A DNA stretch of 64,000 nucleotides from Callorhinus ursinus (Eukaryota; Chordata; Mammalia; Carnivora; Otariidae). The notes below the pieces were generated by a model, which saw only the letters and a list, made by a program, of their open reading frames with translations, was not told the origin of the DNA and did no database searches. A program made the translations under genes and the position numbers. Location of the stretch: positions 50,319,589-50,383,588 of the forward strand of contig NW_020312817.1 in assembly GCF_003265705.1 (NCBI RefSeq). Direction: 5' to 3'. This document shows positions 1-11,686 of this stretch, one piece after another (position 1 is the first letter of the stretch; every line of letters starts with the position of its first letter).

Positions 1-1369
1 AAAAAGGGCAGGTCAGGTGCCATCATTATTAGCCAGAGGACAACAAACCAGTTACTGTCTTTGGAGATATAGTGATTACAAAGCTAATGGAGGATGTTCA
101 GATAGTTTGGACCATCAGGGATCTGAAAATTGAAAGGCATGGCGATTACATGACTGTTCAACAGTGTAACTTTACTGCTTGGCCTGAGCATGGGGTCCCG
201 GAAAACAGTGCCCCTCTAGTTCACTTTGTAAAACTGGTTCAAACAAGCAGAGCACATGACACCACACCCATGATTGTTCACTGCAGTGCTGGAGTTGGAA
301 GAACTGGAGTTTTTATTGCTCTGGACTACTTAACACAACATATAAATGACCACGATTTTGTGGATATATATGGATTAGTAGCTGAATTGAGAAGTGAAAG
401 AATATGCATGGTCCAGAACCTGGCACAGTATATCTTTTTATACCAATGCATTCTGGATCTCTTATCAAGTAAAGGAAGTAATCAGCCCATCTGTTTTGTT
501 AACTATTCAGCACTTCAGAAGATGGACTCTTGGGATGCCATGGAAGGTGATGTTGAGCTTAAATGGGAAGAGAACACCATGTAAATATCCAGACCAAAGA
601 TTACAACTGGAAGATATTTTCAAATCCCAGGGGCCAAAATTTCCCCCTCATTCTTCTGAATTGAAATGTGCAACCTTAAAGAAAGCTCTATGTTTCTGTT
701 ACTGTGCCTTACTAAATGGATTGACATTTTAGGAATACTTCTAGGAAATAGCTAATTCAGGATAGTCATTGTGTTTCGTACAGAATAAATACGCATTGAA
801 AATGTTTAAGAAAAGAGATCCCAGAGATTTTTGAAGTCTTCCATATTTTTGGAATGAGCCAAATAGAAAATGATCATTAGATTAGCATGTGTGTTTCCAG
901 GTAAATTTTCCCCACATATTGGATTGAATCTTGAACAAGAATGGTAAATGTTGATTCGGTCGTGTTATTTTGGCCACCAGGGTGTTAACGTTCCTTCTGG
1001 ATAACTTCCAGGACTGTCCTAATGCTCTGTACTTCCGTGTACACCCCTGGGTTTTGAATCCTCTGTTTTATGAGTGCTGAGATATCATCTCGTGATCTCC
1101 AACAGCTGAACAGTAACCCCTTGACACTGCCAGGATTACTCAGCCTTTATACAACACACAGTAGCTCTTCGGGGACACTTAGGGCTATTTAAGTTGCTTT
1201 GTGATCTTTAGTTTGAAAAACAAAAAGAAAAATGGAACAGTGCGATTGCTCATAGGAAGCTGTAGAGTATTTTGTACTGTCTACATCTGTACCTTTTCCA
1301 GGACGAGTTGTACCACTATGCTGTATCATTAAATACATGGTTAAATGTATCCAAAAAATAATAATAATA
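1..1369 (+). pseudogene. PTPRQ: PTPRQ processed pseudogene (3' part; phosphatase domain end, 3' UTR, tail)
   Basis: An intronless reading frame runs from the window edge to the TAA at 582-584 and encodes the end of a receptor-type tyrosine phosphatase domain. The WPE loop is at 180-188 and the active-site loop HCSAGVGRT at 279-305. WPE in place of the usual WPD, together with the C-terminal sequence, matches PTPRQ, a hair-cell receptor phosphatase that acts on phosphatidylinositol phosphates. In the parent gene this domain is split over several exons, so the lack of introns indicates retrocopying. A TAG at 30-32 interrupts the frame where a Trp codon is expected. After the stop comes about 770 bp of 3' UTR-like sequence, an ATTAAA at 1328-1333 and a decayed A-rich tail at 1353-1369. 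It lies antisense within ALMS1 intron 3. The 5' end and upstream target-site duplication are outside the window. Confidence 0.85.
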
Positions 1370-1951
1370 TTGCCTTATCATTTAGGCATAAAAAATTGAA
1401 ATTACCATAATGGTTAAGCACTCTTCTATATCCACACTATCCAAAGTAGTAATAGCACAATTCTATCTCCTACTCTGATAATCTGAGAGGTACTTAAAGT
1501 TTACCTTTAGTAAAGAGCTATTAAATCAGTTCCATATTAAGCAGAGGAAACCAGTAAGATCTACCTCAGACAAGTTATTCAACCTCTTTATCTCACTTTT
1601 GGAGTCTGAAAACTGAGAATACCATGCCTTAACTAATACTAAGAATCTAATGAAGCAAGCTTAAACATTTGTTTTGTTTTTTAAGGATCATGGAGGCTCC
1701 ATTGCTGAGAGAAGCTGTCAAAGGATAATATATAGTATACCCCAAGAAAAAACCCACAAATTCACGGCTAAGGAGGTATACCCACTAGAGAGGAAGTTAT
1801 TACTTTTCTGCCTTCTGCGAGGTATAGGACATAATGAAGGGCAGGTGCACATTTAACATAACTAGACCAGCTGGCCAGTGTAGAAAACCAGAAATAAGCT
1901 AATACCTTTGAGGATGGCTCTACAGAGCTCCTCAACTCATGAAAGGATTTA
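1370..1951. other. ALMS1 intron 3 sequence, nothing recognised
   Basis: AT-rich single-copy-looking sequence between the PTPRQ retrocopy and a SINE. I see no conserved reading frame or recognisable repeat. The 60-codon frame at 1674-1856 has no family resemblance. Confidence 0.5.
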
Positions 1952-2190
1952 GGGGCACCTAGGTTGCTCAGTCAGTTAAACATCTGACTCCTCGTTTTGA
2001 CTCAGGTCATGATCTCTCAGTGGAGAGATTGAGCCTTGCGTCGGCCTCCACGATCACTGCAGAGTCTGCTTCAGATTCTCTCTCCCTCTTCCCTCTGCTT
2101 CTCCCCACCCCCTGCTCGTTCATATGCTCTCTCTCTAAAATAAATAAATAATCTTGAAAGGAAGGAAGGAAGAGAAATGAAAAGAAAGAA
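1952..2190 (+). repeat. CAN-SINE, old and diverged, with (GGAA)n tail
   Basis: The tRNA-like head (GGGGCACCTAGGTTGCTCAG) is followed by a CT-rich tract and AAATAAATAAATAATCTTG. The tail has degenerated to GGAA repeats at about 2157-2190. It lies about 90 bp beyond the ALMS1 exon 3 donor, antisense to the gene. Confidence 0.9.
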
Positions 2191-2281
2191 AAGGAAGAGA
2201 TTCAGATGCAAGACCTAAAGTCCCCCAAAGTATTTTACAAGTATGAGTTATTACTACCAGTTAAAAATAAAGAGGCATTAC

Positions 2282-2477
2282 CTAGCAGCGGCGAACATAA
2301 GAGACCTCTCTTGGCTTCCTTTACTTGATTTTCTGGTTGGGTCAATATACCTTCCTCCACAGAGGTGAAGTCTGTCACTTCGGTCCCTTCCTCTCGCATA
2401 TTAAACCTGGTCTGGGTTATATCCAAGGTGTGGGAAGAGTCCATTTCTTGAGGAAGATAATGCCAAGATTCTGTTCT
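2282..2477 (-). CDS. ALMS1: ALMS1 exon 3 (internal coding exon)
   Basis: On the minus strand a TTATTGTTTTAG acceptor (AG at 2478-2479) precedes a 196-nt open exon, followed by a GTAATGCC donor (GT at 2280-2281). It reads in phase 0 from the acceptor, beginning RTESWHYLPQEMDSS and ending LLCSPLL plus one base (phase 1). This matches the N-terminal region of ALMS1, the large centrosome and ciliary basal-body protein whose loss causes Alstrom syndrome. The entry phase fits exon 2, which ends on a complete codon. Exon 4 would lie left of the window. The open frame runs past the donor to about 2235, but that part is intronic. Confidence 0.93.
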
Positions 2478-3742
2478 CTAAAACAATAATTTTGAAGGAA
2501 AATATGCTAAGTCATTAACTGAGTTACCATATACGTTAATATTTAGATTTAAATATCCATCCACTCATGTAGCATTTAGCTTCTATATAATAACATTCTC
2601 ATCACGGTGTTTTTGGAGAAAGCAAAACTGTTCTTTCTGTATGTTTTTTGCAATATTAACTACATTTTAGACCTCTTCTCATCACTACCCATCTTTTAAC
2701 GTGTGATATCACTAGGATTTCTGCTATTCATTAACAGTTCTCTTCACTATAACAATACATTTGGTTCTACATGATGAAATCTTACAATTTGATTACAAGA
2801 CTGAAATAGATTTTCCAAACCTAAAGCTATAAGATGCTCTACACGTGACCACTTTACTGAATTCTTAATTAGCAATACTGGTTTCTAGTGGGCTTGGCTC
2901 TTCTCATTATGTAAGATTATCACATCATTCATGAATAATGATACAAAATGTTTACTCTTACATTAGTGGCAAGATTCAGAGCAAAGCTTCTCAAGTTATC
3001 TATGGGAAAAAACAATTTTTCCTACTTCCAACTCTAACATTTTATTAAAATACTAATAAAAATTAGTAATCAATAAGTCCGTAAAAATAATAAACCAACT
3101 AATAAAAAATAAAAACTAGAAAATTAAATTTAAAAGATATATAAGCCCAAAATATAAAACACAAAGCCAAATGTCCGATTTTTAGTTCTAAAAAACAAAA
3201 TTACTCTGTCAAATTTATAAACGTTTCTAAATACTTCTATATTCTTGTACTTATCTCTTAACAACCAATTCATGAACTGGCACCAATCCACATACCACGC
3301 TAAGTAGCAATGTTGAATTAAAGACTATCTGAAACTAATGATGTTCTATATGTTGGCTAATTGAATTTAAATTAAAAAAAAGACTAATGGTAAACAATTT
3401 TATCAGCATTTTCCTTTTAAATTTGGTATTGGTTAATAAAGATATTCTTCCTATCATGCTATGAAAGTACACTTTTATTTTCATATTTAATCTGATTAGG
3501 AATGAACTCTAAATTTGATCAAACTATAATACAGTATTTTTTCCCCAATTAAGTCTGATAATGTAATAAATTTCTTTCTAGTGCAACATTCCTTGCTTGG
3601 CAGTGGTAGATCAGACTTTTAATCATATTTGTTAGCATACTCTTTAACATTTTCACTCATATATAGTCTTAAGATTAATCAGGATTTTTGAATGCCTTGC
3701 TTTGTTTTCTAACCTTATTCCATAACTTTATTCCATATTTGT
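2478..3742. other. ALMS1 intron 2, AT-rich unique sequence
   Basis: From the exon 3 acceptor (polypyrimidine tract just right of 2479) to the next SINE, the sequence is AT-rich with no reading frame or interspersed repeat that I recognise. Confidence 0.5.
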
Positions 3743-3938
3743 TTAAGATTTTATTTATTTGAGACAGAGAGAGAGAGAGAGAGAGAGCGAGCATGAGCAG
3801 GGGGAGGGGCAGAGGGAAAGGGAGAAGCAGACTCCCCACCGAGTGCAAAGCCCAATGTGGGGCTTGATCCCAGGACCCTGAGATCATGACCTGAGCCAAA
3901 GGCAGATGACTGACAAACTGAGCCACCTAGGCACCCCA
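3743..3938 (-). repeat. CAN-SINE, minus strand
   Basis: Reads in reverse: TTTAAGATTTTATTTATTTG, a (GA)n tract at 3763-3788, a B-box-like core (TTGATCCCAGGACCCTGAG) and a GCCACCTAGGCACCCC head end. It has the same orientation as ALMS1, the minority orientation in this gene. Confidence 0.95.
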
Positions 3939-5371
3939 ACTTATTGATTTTCATTGTTTGTAAATAGTCTATTACCGAACTTTTCTTTCTTAACCAATTC
4001 AAATGTTTTCTTAAGAGAATATAAATTTTTTATTCCCAAATAACCCAAAATCTATAAAAAGATGTATTATAATTTAGAATGATTTTCTCACTTTCATCTT
4101 TGAAGTTATTAGTTAAAATTACCATTACTTAAAATTCATTAATTAAATATTCTTTTAGTAAGTTAACTAACTATCCACTACCTATTATCAGTTATATAAA
4201 TATATGCAGAAAAAAGAACTGGAGTAATATTCTAAAACAGTAACACTACTCATCTACAGCTTGTGGGATTATAGAACAGTAGACCTTTGCCATTCCAAAA
4301 TATCTCAATCCCTGCTATGTTGGATAAATTAGTCCAACCTAGAGCATCAAAATCACTGCTTGAAACATGTTTTTTATGTTTTTAATACTTGGAAATAAAA
4401 GGTGATTGATTTTAAATTTTTTCTTTTGAGAGTACTCGATTCTGTAGAGCATAGCAAGCCAAAGAAGTGTTTTAAAGCAGGGGAATTCCAGTCATTGTGT
4501 GACTCTCACTACAGAAAAATCTCTAGTCCCCAACTCATCTCTCAGCCTCCGTGAGGATGGTTTGAGCCTGGTCCCATAGTTTATTCCTCACTCCAAAGAG
4601 ACAGGTATCTGTTGGCTCTCCTGCCCATCCTCTGGCCTCATCAGATCACTCTACTGTAGCTCAACTTCAGTAATTCTTTAACCTCATTAAGACAATTATC
4701 CTATCACATTAACACTTTTCATAATTCCTTTCTTTCCTGTATTTCCCTCTTTACCACTCGGAGAGTTCATAGCCATCCTTATAACCACTGCCTTGCAAAC
4801 ATCTTTAACTTCCCTGCCCTTTTCTCCCACTATCCTATTTGCCTGGTAAAAGCTCAGTTCTCTAGTCGAACCTTCTCCTTATCTGAATCTAAACAGCAGC
4901 ACATTGCTGAATAAAGCACAAACCCAAATGGTTTTTCCCTTAAATTGATGACATTAAACCTCAAGGGCACTCAGCATTGCCTAGAAATCCTACTATATTT
5001 TCCTGGTAAACTGACTTGCTAAAATGACTACACTCTCTCCCCTCAGAACTACTGAACTCTCCTTCCTCATTTTCAACTGATGACCTCATCTCCTACTTCA
5101 ATTAAGTGAAGAGCAGGAGATGGAACTTCCTTATCTTCCTATCACCAGATCTACAATCCCATTTTTATCTTGTGACTTGAAAAAGTCTCTGTACCTACCA
5201 AAGGCCTTCCCATCTCATTCCATTCTTTTCAACGACTGCCATCCTATATGATTCTCCTGCTTTCATCCATTTTCCCTCTCTACTAAATCATTTCTCTCCC
5301 CAAGCAAACATATTTATAATTTCCCATCATAAAATAAAGTTATAAAACATCCCTGTTCAACATTTTCTCTT
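3939..5371. other. ALMS1 intron 2, no recognised feature
   Basis: AT-rich up to about 4440, then a pyrimidine-rich stretch to about 5330. I see no coding exon, RNA gene or clear repeat. Confidence 0.45.
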
Positions 5372-5745
5372 GGGGTTTTTTTTCTTTTTTTTTTTAAGTT
5401 TTTAGTTTTTATTTAAATCTCAGTTAACAAGGACACCTGGGTGGCTCAGTCGGTTGGGCGTCTGCCTTCAGCTCAGGTCATGATCCCAGGGTCCTGGGAT
5501 CGAGTCCCACATTGGGTTCCATGCTCTGTGGGGAGCCTGCTTTTCTGTCTGCCTCTGCCTCTCTCTCTCTCTGTCTCTGACTCTCATGAATAAATAAATA
5601 AAGTCTTAAAAAAAAACTCAGTTAACATACAGTGTAATATTAGTTTCAGGTGTACCTGAATTTAGTGATTTAATACTTACATACAACACCTGGTGCTGGT
5701 CACAAGTTTGTATAATTTTGTTGCTGTTCCTATCACACAATGGTT
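5372..5745 (-). mobile_element. L1 3'-end fragment, minus strand, split by a SINE
   Basis: A poly(T)-rich start followed by CAGTTAACATACAGTGTAAT, then TTAGTTTCAGGTGTAC and a CACCTGGTGCTGGTCACAAG motif, is typical of an older L1 3' UTR read in reverse. The CAN-SINE at 5430-5616 interrupts it. Confidence 0.65.
5430..5616 (+). repeat. CAN-SINE inserted in L1 fragment
   Basis: Flanked by an 11-bp target-site duplication, CTCAGTTAACA, at 5419-5429 and 5617-5627. Its tail (CTCATGAATAAATAAATAAAG) is an older subtype than the TGTCAAATAAAT copies. Confidence 0.95.
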
Positions 5746-6160
5746 GCTTGTGTTATACCTTTTTAATCAATATAAAAAGGCCCTCAAACCTCTAATGTTT
5801 TTGACATAAACACATTTTGAGGGAGAAAAAAGATTAGAGATATAAATTTGGATTTTTACGTATACAGATATATTTAACCCCCCAGATCTAGATGAGAACT
5901 AAAACATCCCAACACTTCAAGCAGAAGTCAAAAACTCAAATGTGTACAGGGCCAAGGAGGTAACAGAAATGAGTAAATCCACTTGAAATTAGAGTGATGG
6001 GACCTGTGGCCAAATATGCACTGCATACACACTTTAAAGTGTTTTATTTCAAAATTTTAAAAACACTGCCAAAAAAAAATTTTTTTTCCCCTGAAAACCA
6101 CATTTGGCCATTATTCAGGCCCACAGCTTGCAACCTTTGATTTCAAAGTTGTTTTTTTTT
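5746..6160. other. ALMS1 intron 2, no recognised feature
   Basis: AT-rich sequence with homopolymer A and T runs near 6070-6090. No gene or repeat identified. Confidence 0.4.
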
Positions 6161-6318
6161 TTAAAGATTTTATTTATTTATTTGACAGAGAAAGACACAG
6201 CAAGAGAGGGAACAAGCAGGGGGAGTGGGAAAGGGAGAAGCAGGCTTCCTGCCGAGCAGGGAGCCCGATGTGGGACTCGATCCCAGGACCCTGGGATCAT
6301 GACCTGAGCCGAAGGCAC
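6161..6318 (-). repeat. CAN-SINE, minus strand, truncated at the head end
   Basis: Begins TTAAAGATTTTATTTATTTA and runs through CTCGATCCCAGGACCCTGGG to GAGCCGAAGGCA. The final 30 or so bp of the tRNA-like head are missing and replaced by unrelated sequence (CACGGCGGAAG). Confidence 0.9.
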
Positions 6319-6589
6319 ACGGCGGAAGATAAAGCAGCAAAGGAAACTAAGAATAGCAGAAGAGTAGAAAGAAAACTAGTAGAAGCTAAGAAAGGAAATG
6401 ATTTTAAGAAGTTATGCAATGGTTAACAGTGTCAAATGCTATTTACTGCAGCTAAAATGAGGACAGAAAAGTGCTCACTGTATTCAGCTATACAAATGTT
6501 GGCAAAACTTGCTTTCACAGAATTGAGGTCAGAACACAAAGCAGATTAAGTAAAATAATAAGTAGATCCTAACCGGTGATATAAGGTAC
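6319..6589. other. Unidentified intronic sequence left of an L1
   Basis: A-rich sequence with no gene. The phrase around 6428-6480 resembles an old interspersed repeat, but I cannot name the family. Confidence 0.3.
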
Positions 6590-6645
6590 ATATATTAAAA
6601 AGGAAAAAAATACAGTTGATATAATTGTCTACTTAGAAAGTCCTA

Positions 6646-6834
6646 GGGGCACCTGGGTGACTCAGCTGATGAAGCGTCTGACTCTTGATTTCAGTTCAGG
6701 TCATGATCTCACGGTCATGTGATCGAGCCCCAGCAGACTCTCTGCTGGGTGTGGAGCCTGTTTGGTTTTCTCTCTCCCTCTGCCCCTCTCTGCTCTCTCT
6801 CCCTCTCTCAAAATAAATAAATAAATAAATAAAT
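6646..6834 (+). repeat. CAN-SINE in L1
   Basis: Target-site duplication AAGTCCTA at 6638-6645 and 6835-6842. The tail is an (AAAT)n run rather than poly(A). Confidence 0.93.
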
Positions 6835-7624
6835 AAGTCCTAAAAAACATCTACAAAAGAGCTACTACTAAAATCAGTAAATGTGATTAGCAAGGTCACA
6901 GGATACAAGTTCAATATAGTCATTTATATCTCCATATACGTGCAATCAATAGGAAATTGAAATTTTTAAAAACATCAATAAAATTAATCACACCTTAATA
7001 AAAGCAATGTTTTTTAAATAAAAGAAAAAGGTCAGTTTAACAGAAACATGTGTTAAGTTTGGTACACCGAAGACAACAAAACACTGATGAAAAAATTAAA
7101 CACCTAAATGAAACTGAAAGAACCGCAGTGTTTGTGGATTAGAGAACTCAAATATTATTAAGATGTCAATTCTCTCCAAATTGATGTATAGACTCAAGGC
7201 AATCTTAATCAAAATTCCAGCAGGCTTTTTTAATAGACAAGCTGATTCTAAGATTTATACAGAAATTAAAAGAATCTAACATAAACAAAACCATTTTTCA
7301 AAAGAGGAACAAAGTGTGAGAACTCACACTACCTGATTTCAAGACAGTATTAATGATTAAGAGTGTGGGACTAGCATGACAGACATATAAATCAATGGAA
7401 TAGAGTCCAGAAATAGACCAACACATATACAGTTAATCTGTTTTTGATAAAGATGCCAAGGAAGCACTAAACAAAAAGAGTATTTTCAGCAAATAGTGTG
7501 GGAATGACAAATATTCATATGTAAAAAAATAAAGCTGGACCCTTACTTCACATCATATATAAAAACCAACTCAAAATGGATCACAGATAATAAATGTAAA
7601 AATAGAACTATAAAACTTCAGAAA

Positions 7625-7852
7625 CAGTGGTTCACAACTGGGTAAAATTTTGACACTCCCTTTGCCCTCAACCACAGGACATTCGGCAATGTTTGGAGAC
7701 ATGTTTCATGGTTACAACACGGAGGATTACTACTGATATCTAGTGGGGAAAGGTCAAGGAGGCTGCTAACCACTACAACACACAGGACAGCTCCACACAA
7801 TAAGGAACTATCTAGGCCAAAATGTCAAAAGTGCCAAGGTTGAGAAACCTTG
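7625..7852 (+). mobile_element. hAT-type non-autonomous DNA transposon (MER5/MER20-like) inside L1
   Basis: Terminal inverted repeats start CAGTGGTTCACAACT and end AGGTTGAGAAACCTTG. The interior (CATTCGGCAATGTTTGGAGA, TATCTAGTGGGG) is typical of Charlie-derived short elements. Flanking octamers TTCAGAAA (7617-7624) and TTCTAGAA (7853-7860) look like a decayed 8-bp hAT target duplication. The L1 text resumes on both sides. Confidence 0.8.
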
Positions 7853-8019
7853 TTCTAGAAAAATATATAAGATAAAATCTTTGTGGCATAGGATTAGGAA
7901 AAAATTTCTCAGAACACAAGAATACAAACCATAAAAAAAATCCAAAATCTATACACCAACTTCATCAAAATCAAAGCTTCTGTTCTTCAAAAGATACATA
8001 ATATTCATTTTTATGTGGG

Positions 8020-8205
8020 TTTTTTTAAGATTTTATTCATTTGTTTGTCGGAGAGAGAGAGCACAAGCAGGGGGAGTGGCAGGCAGGGGGAGAAGCAGAC
8101 ACCCCACTGAGCAGGGAGCCCAATGCGGGTCTCAATCTCAGGACCCTGGGATCATGACTTGAGCTGAAGGCAGACATTTAACCAACTGAGCCACCCACGC
8201 ATCCC
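8020..8205 (-). repeat. CAN-SINE, minus strand, in L1
   Basis: Poly(T), TTAAGATTTTATTCATTTG, a short GA tract, and the head end GAGCCACCCACGCATCCC. L1 sequence continues on both sides. Confidence 0.93.
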
Positions 8206-9075
8206 GATATATAGAATTCAAAGAAAAACCATAGAGTGGGAAAAAGTACTTGCAAAATATGCATTTGATAAAGGACTTGCATCTAGAACTGATAAAGAAC
8301 TTCCAAACTCAACAAACAGAATAAATAAGCCATTAAAAATGGGGGAGAGATTTTAAAAGACCCTAAAGAAGAAACACGGGTGGCAAATAAGCACACAAAA
8401 AGATGTACAATATCATTAGTCATTAGGAAAATGCATAGTAAAACCACAATGAGACACCATAATACTCCTATGTGTAAAATGGCTAAAAATTTTAAAACAA
8501 AACAACTGGCAATACCAAGAACTGGCAAGGATGCAAATCAACTAGAACTCTCATATATTATGAGGGAAGGCAAAATGGCATAGCCACTTTGGAAAACAGT
8601 TTAGTACTTTCTCATAACATTAAACATACAATTACTTTATCATCCAGCAATCTCATTCCTAAGTATTTACCAAGAGGATGAAACCACTTGTCTACAAAAA
8701 CCTTCACCTGTATGGAATACTACTCAGCAATAAAAAATTAAAAAGAATCAACTATTGATTCATACAACAATATGGATAAATCTCAAAAGCACATGCTTAG
8801 TGAAAGAAGCCAGATTCGAAAACCTATACACTTTAATTCTGAAAGGGCAAAACTATAAGGACAAAAATCAGATCAGTGGTTGCCAGGGACTAAGGATGGG
8901 GAGATGACTGATTATAGTGAGGCACAAGGGAACTTTTCTGGGGTCATGGCAATCTTGTATATCTCAAATGCGGTAGTGGTTATGTAACTGTATATATTTG
9001 TCAAAGCTCATCAAACTGTATACCTAAAAGAGTAAGGATTGCTGTATTTAAATTCTACACCAATGAGGTTAACAT

Positions 9076-9664
9076 AGCAGGAAATGGAGAGAGAAAATTC
9101 TTGAAAATTTCATTTAACAGGGAGCAGAATATTAAACCAAACAGTAGCTGGAGGGGAAGAAAGGAAGAGACATTTGTACTCAAGCTGCTGGAGGTGACAT
9201 GGTCTAGACTGTGACCATGGGATGAGTAACCTAGTAGGGGGTAGCAATTTAGGAGAAATGGAGGAAAAGATCCATGAAGGTTAGATCAAAGATCCAGGCG
9301 TTTTAGGCACTACATGGGTAATATAAGCTGAAGTGAAAGAAACAGAACACTGTAGCAAAAGCCATAGTTTTCAATGAATAAAGAGAGGTAACTCAGACAA
9401 CAGCAACAAAGATGAATAAACAGAATAACAAGGAGAAAAGAGGGGAGGAAATAAGAAAGTGGCATAATGCTCCAGCTACGCTGAGGAACCTAGGCATAAA
9501 GGCAGAAATAAAGAGCTACAGGATCGATCCATGACATATATTTTATTTTTTTTCATGGCATATATATCATAAGACAGGGACAAAAAGGAAGACACCTATT
9601 TTTGGACCATGCTCTACCATAAGTATGTCCTCAGAGAATATAAAACTATTTTGGGATATATCCA
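9076..9664. other. ALMS1 intron 2, purine-rich unidentified sequence
   Basis: A purine-rich stretch with no gene. It may belong to the same old unnamed repeat as 6319-6589, with the L1 inserted between them, but this is only a guess from composition. Confidence 0.3.
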
Positions 9665-10128
9665 TATATTCATTTCCTAGGACTGCCATAACAAAGTTAC
9701 ACAAATTGGGGGGCTCAAAACAACAGAAATTTATTTTCTCACAGGCTAGAGGTTTGGAGGTTAGAAGTCTGGAATCAGGGTGTTGGCAGGGCCACACTCC
9801 ACCCAAAGCCTCTAGGGGAGGATCCTTCCTTACCTCTTCTACCCGCAGGTAGCCCCAGGCATTCCTTGGCTTGTGGCAGTATATCTCCAATCTCTGCCTC
9901 TGTCTTCACAAGGCTGACTTCTGCCTGTGTGTGTCTCTCTACACATGCTGTTCTCCTCTCTTACAAGGATATCAGTTATATTGGATTAAAGGCCTACCAT
10001 ACTACAGTATGATCTCATCTAAGTTGTATCTGCAATCACCCTATTTCCAAATAAGGACACATTCTAAAGTACTGGGGATTAGGACTTCAACAAATTTTGG
10101 GGCATACAATTCAATCTATTGCAATCCC
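9665..10128 (-). mobile_element. MaLR-type (MLT1-like) solo LTR, minus strand
   Basis: Reads TTTCCTAGGACTGCCATAAC, then AAAACAACAGAAATTTATTT, and later ATTTCCAAATAAGGACACAT and TTTTGGGGCATACAATTCAA. This is the usual order of a MaLR LTR in reverse. No internal retroviral genes adjoin it, so it looks like a solo LTR. Confidence 0.7.
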
Positions 10129-10605
10129 CCTTTCATTTAATGGTCCCAGAGTACTATGCACTTTCTGGTCAAGGCTTCTTTTAACCCCTTTCTTTCCCTT
10201 GATGATAGCAAATCTCCTTCATCCATATCTTGTATCAAATGGATAATCATTGCAATTTAGAGAGAATTGAAGGTACCAGAAGAAATCTGATAACCAAGTT
10301 ATTAGATAATCAACCTTAAATATTTAACCATTATGAATAAGGCTGCATTTTTCCTCCAACAAACACATGTAAGCTTCTTTCCTATCTGCTCACAAGTTTT
10401 CCATCTCTTCTAAATTTATGACTATACTCTAGATTAGTGGTTCTCAAAGTGTGGCCCAAATTTCCCTGGCAATCAAAGACACTCTTTCAGGAAATCTATG
10501 TGCAGCTCCCTTTTCTATGTATCTAAATAAGGCCAGATTTTTTTTTCACATACTTCAGGGTATCCCAACAGACTAAATGCAGAAGCAGATATGAGAATCC
10601 AATTG
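10129..10605. other. ALMS1 intron 2, with a small hAT-like scrap
   Basis: No gene. GATTAGTGGTTCTCAAAGTG near 10434 looks like the end of a MER5/MER20-type element. The rest is unrecognised. Confidence 0.35.
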
Positions 10606-11103
10606 TGATGGTTAATTTTATGTGTCAACTTGGCTGAGCCACCAGGTGCCCAGATATTTGGTTAAACATTATTCTGTATGTCTAGATTAACATCTGATTA
10701 ACATTTGATCCACAGACTGAGTAAAGCAGATTGCCCTTTCCACTGTGGGCAAGCCTCATCCACTCCATTAAAGGCCTGAATGGAACAAAAAGCTGAGCAA
10801 AACAGAATTCACTCTCTCTGCCTGATGGTCTTAAGGCTGGTACATAGGTCTTCTCCTGCCTTTAGACTTGGATTCAGAATAGAACTTACACCATTAGTTC
10901 TCCTGGTTCTCAGGCCTTTGGATTCAGACTACAACTATACTATCAGCTCTCCTGGGTCTCCAGGCGGCAGATCTTAGAATTCTCAGCAATCACAAGAGCA
11001 AATTCCTTATTTTGTGTGTGGGGGTGTGTGGGGGTGGGGGTGTGTGTGTGTGTGTATTAAGTCTCCTCTTGGTTCTGTTTTTCTGGAGAACCCTGTCTAA
11101 TAT
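10606..11103 (+). mobile_element. Ancient LTR-like interspersed repeat with (GT)n
   Basis: It starts TGATGGTTAATTTTATGTGT and ends CTGGAGAACCCTGTCTAATA, a frequent mammalian repeat whose family name I cannot give with certainty. Its 3' part holds a GT-rich microsatellite (11014-11057). Confidence 0.55.
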
Positions 11104-11522
11104 ACCATCTTTTATTACGCCTGACATTAAAAGAGATACGCAAAAATGTAAAACAATGCCACTCTTTCAACTAATTTTTTTGTCTTGGAAAATAGTTATT
11201 TTTCATTTTAAAAATACATTATTTATGCTAATATATTTATTATTTTAATATTTTTTAAATGTTTTAATTTCTAGTAAGCTAAATATCAATATAGATAATC
11301 CATATGAACAAAAAATGCTTAAAATACCTATGAAGAATGTAAATGAGTCCTGAGACAAAAAAGAAACTGAAATACTATTCTCTATAATTAAAATTGTTAA
11401 AGATCTATTAGAAAAATGGAATATTAAAGTAATACACCTCTAACTATTTTTGACAGCTAAATCAGAATTTCTCATGCTGCTTATGAAAAGAAAAGTAAGT
11501 TTGCCAGTTACACAAGACATAC
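11104..11522. other. ALMS1 intron 2 next to exon 2 donor
   Basis: AT-rich intron sequence ending at the exon 2 donor GTATGT (GT at 11521-11522 on the minus strand). No repeat or gene recognised. Confidence 0.5.
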
Positions 11523-11648
11523 CTGATCAGCCTTAGACCTCCACCGAGCTGTTTTTTCCACAGAGACCACAGTAGTATCAGAAATCTGTGTCCCACTATT
11601 GCCTTGATATAGTGGCTGTTGCCATACATGACAGGTCAATGGAAAAAC
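11523..11648 (-). CDS. ALMS1: ALMS1 exon 2 (internal coding exon)
   Basis: A 126-nt exon of exactly 42 codons in phase 0, bounded on the minus strand by a GATTTTCAG acceptor (AG at 11649-11650) and a GTATGTCTTG donor. It reads VFPLTCHVWQQPLYQGNSG and ends KADQ, matching the second ALMS1 exon. It is too short to show up as a free-standing open frame and was found from its splice signals and similarity. It joins exon 1, which ends on a whole Lys codon, and exon 3, which begins RTESWH. A CAN-SINE sits only 38 nt upstream of the acceptor. Confidence 0.92.
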
Positions 11649-11686
11649 CTGAAAATCAAAAGCAGATTTAAATAGAGTAGTAACAA

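Larger units (their letters stand above)
6590..9075 (+). mobile_element. Old L1 fragment (ORF2 3' half plus 3' UTR), interrupted three times
   Basis: ORF2-like text (GGTCACAGGATACAAGTTCA near 6893, CTACTCAGCAATAAAA near 8720) is followed by an L1M-type 3' UTR (CAGTGGTTGCCAGGGACTAA near 8875). Frames are broken throughout. Two CAN-SINEs (6646-6834 and 8020-8205) and a hAT-type element (7625-7852) lie inside it. Antisense to ALMS1. Confidence 0.85.

Noticed and set aside
72..584. A functional phosphatase gene or exon
   Set aside because: The domain is encoded without introns, is preceded by an in-frame TAG at 30-32, and is followed by a 3' UTR and A-rich tail, all pointing to a retrocopy. The apparent start is GTG.
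3751..4002. Serine/leucine-rich small proteins at many SINE positions
   Set aside because: These frames are translations of the SINE (CT)n tract and core, recurring wherever a SINE occurs.
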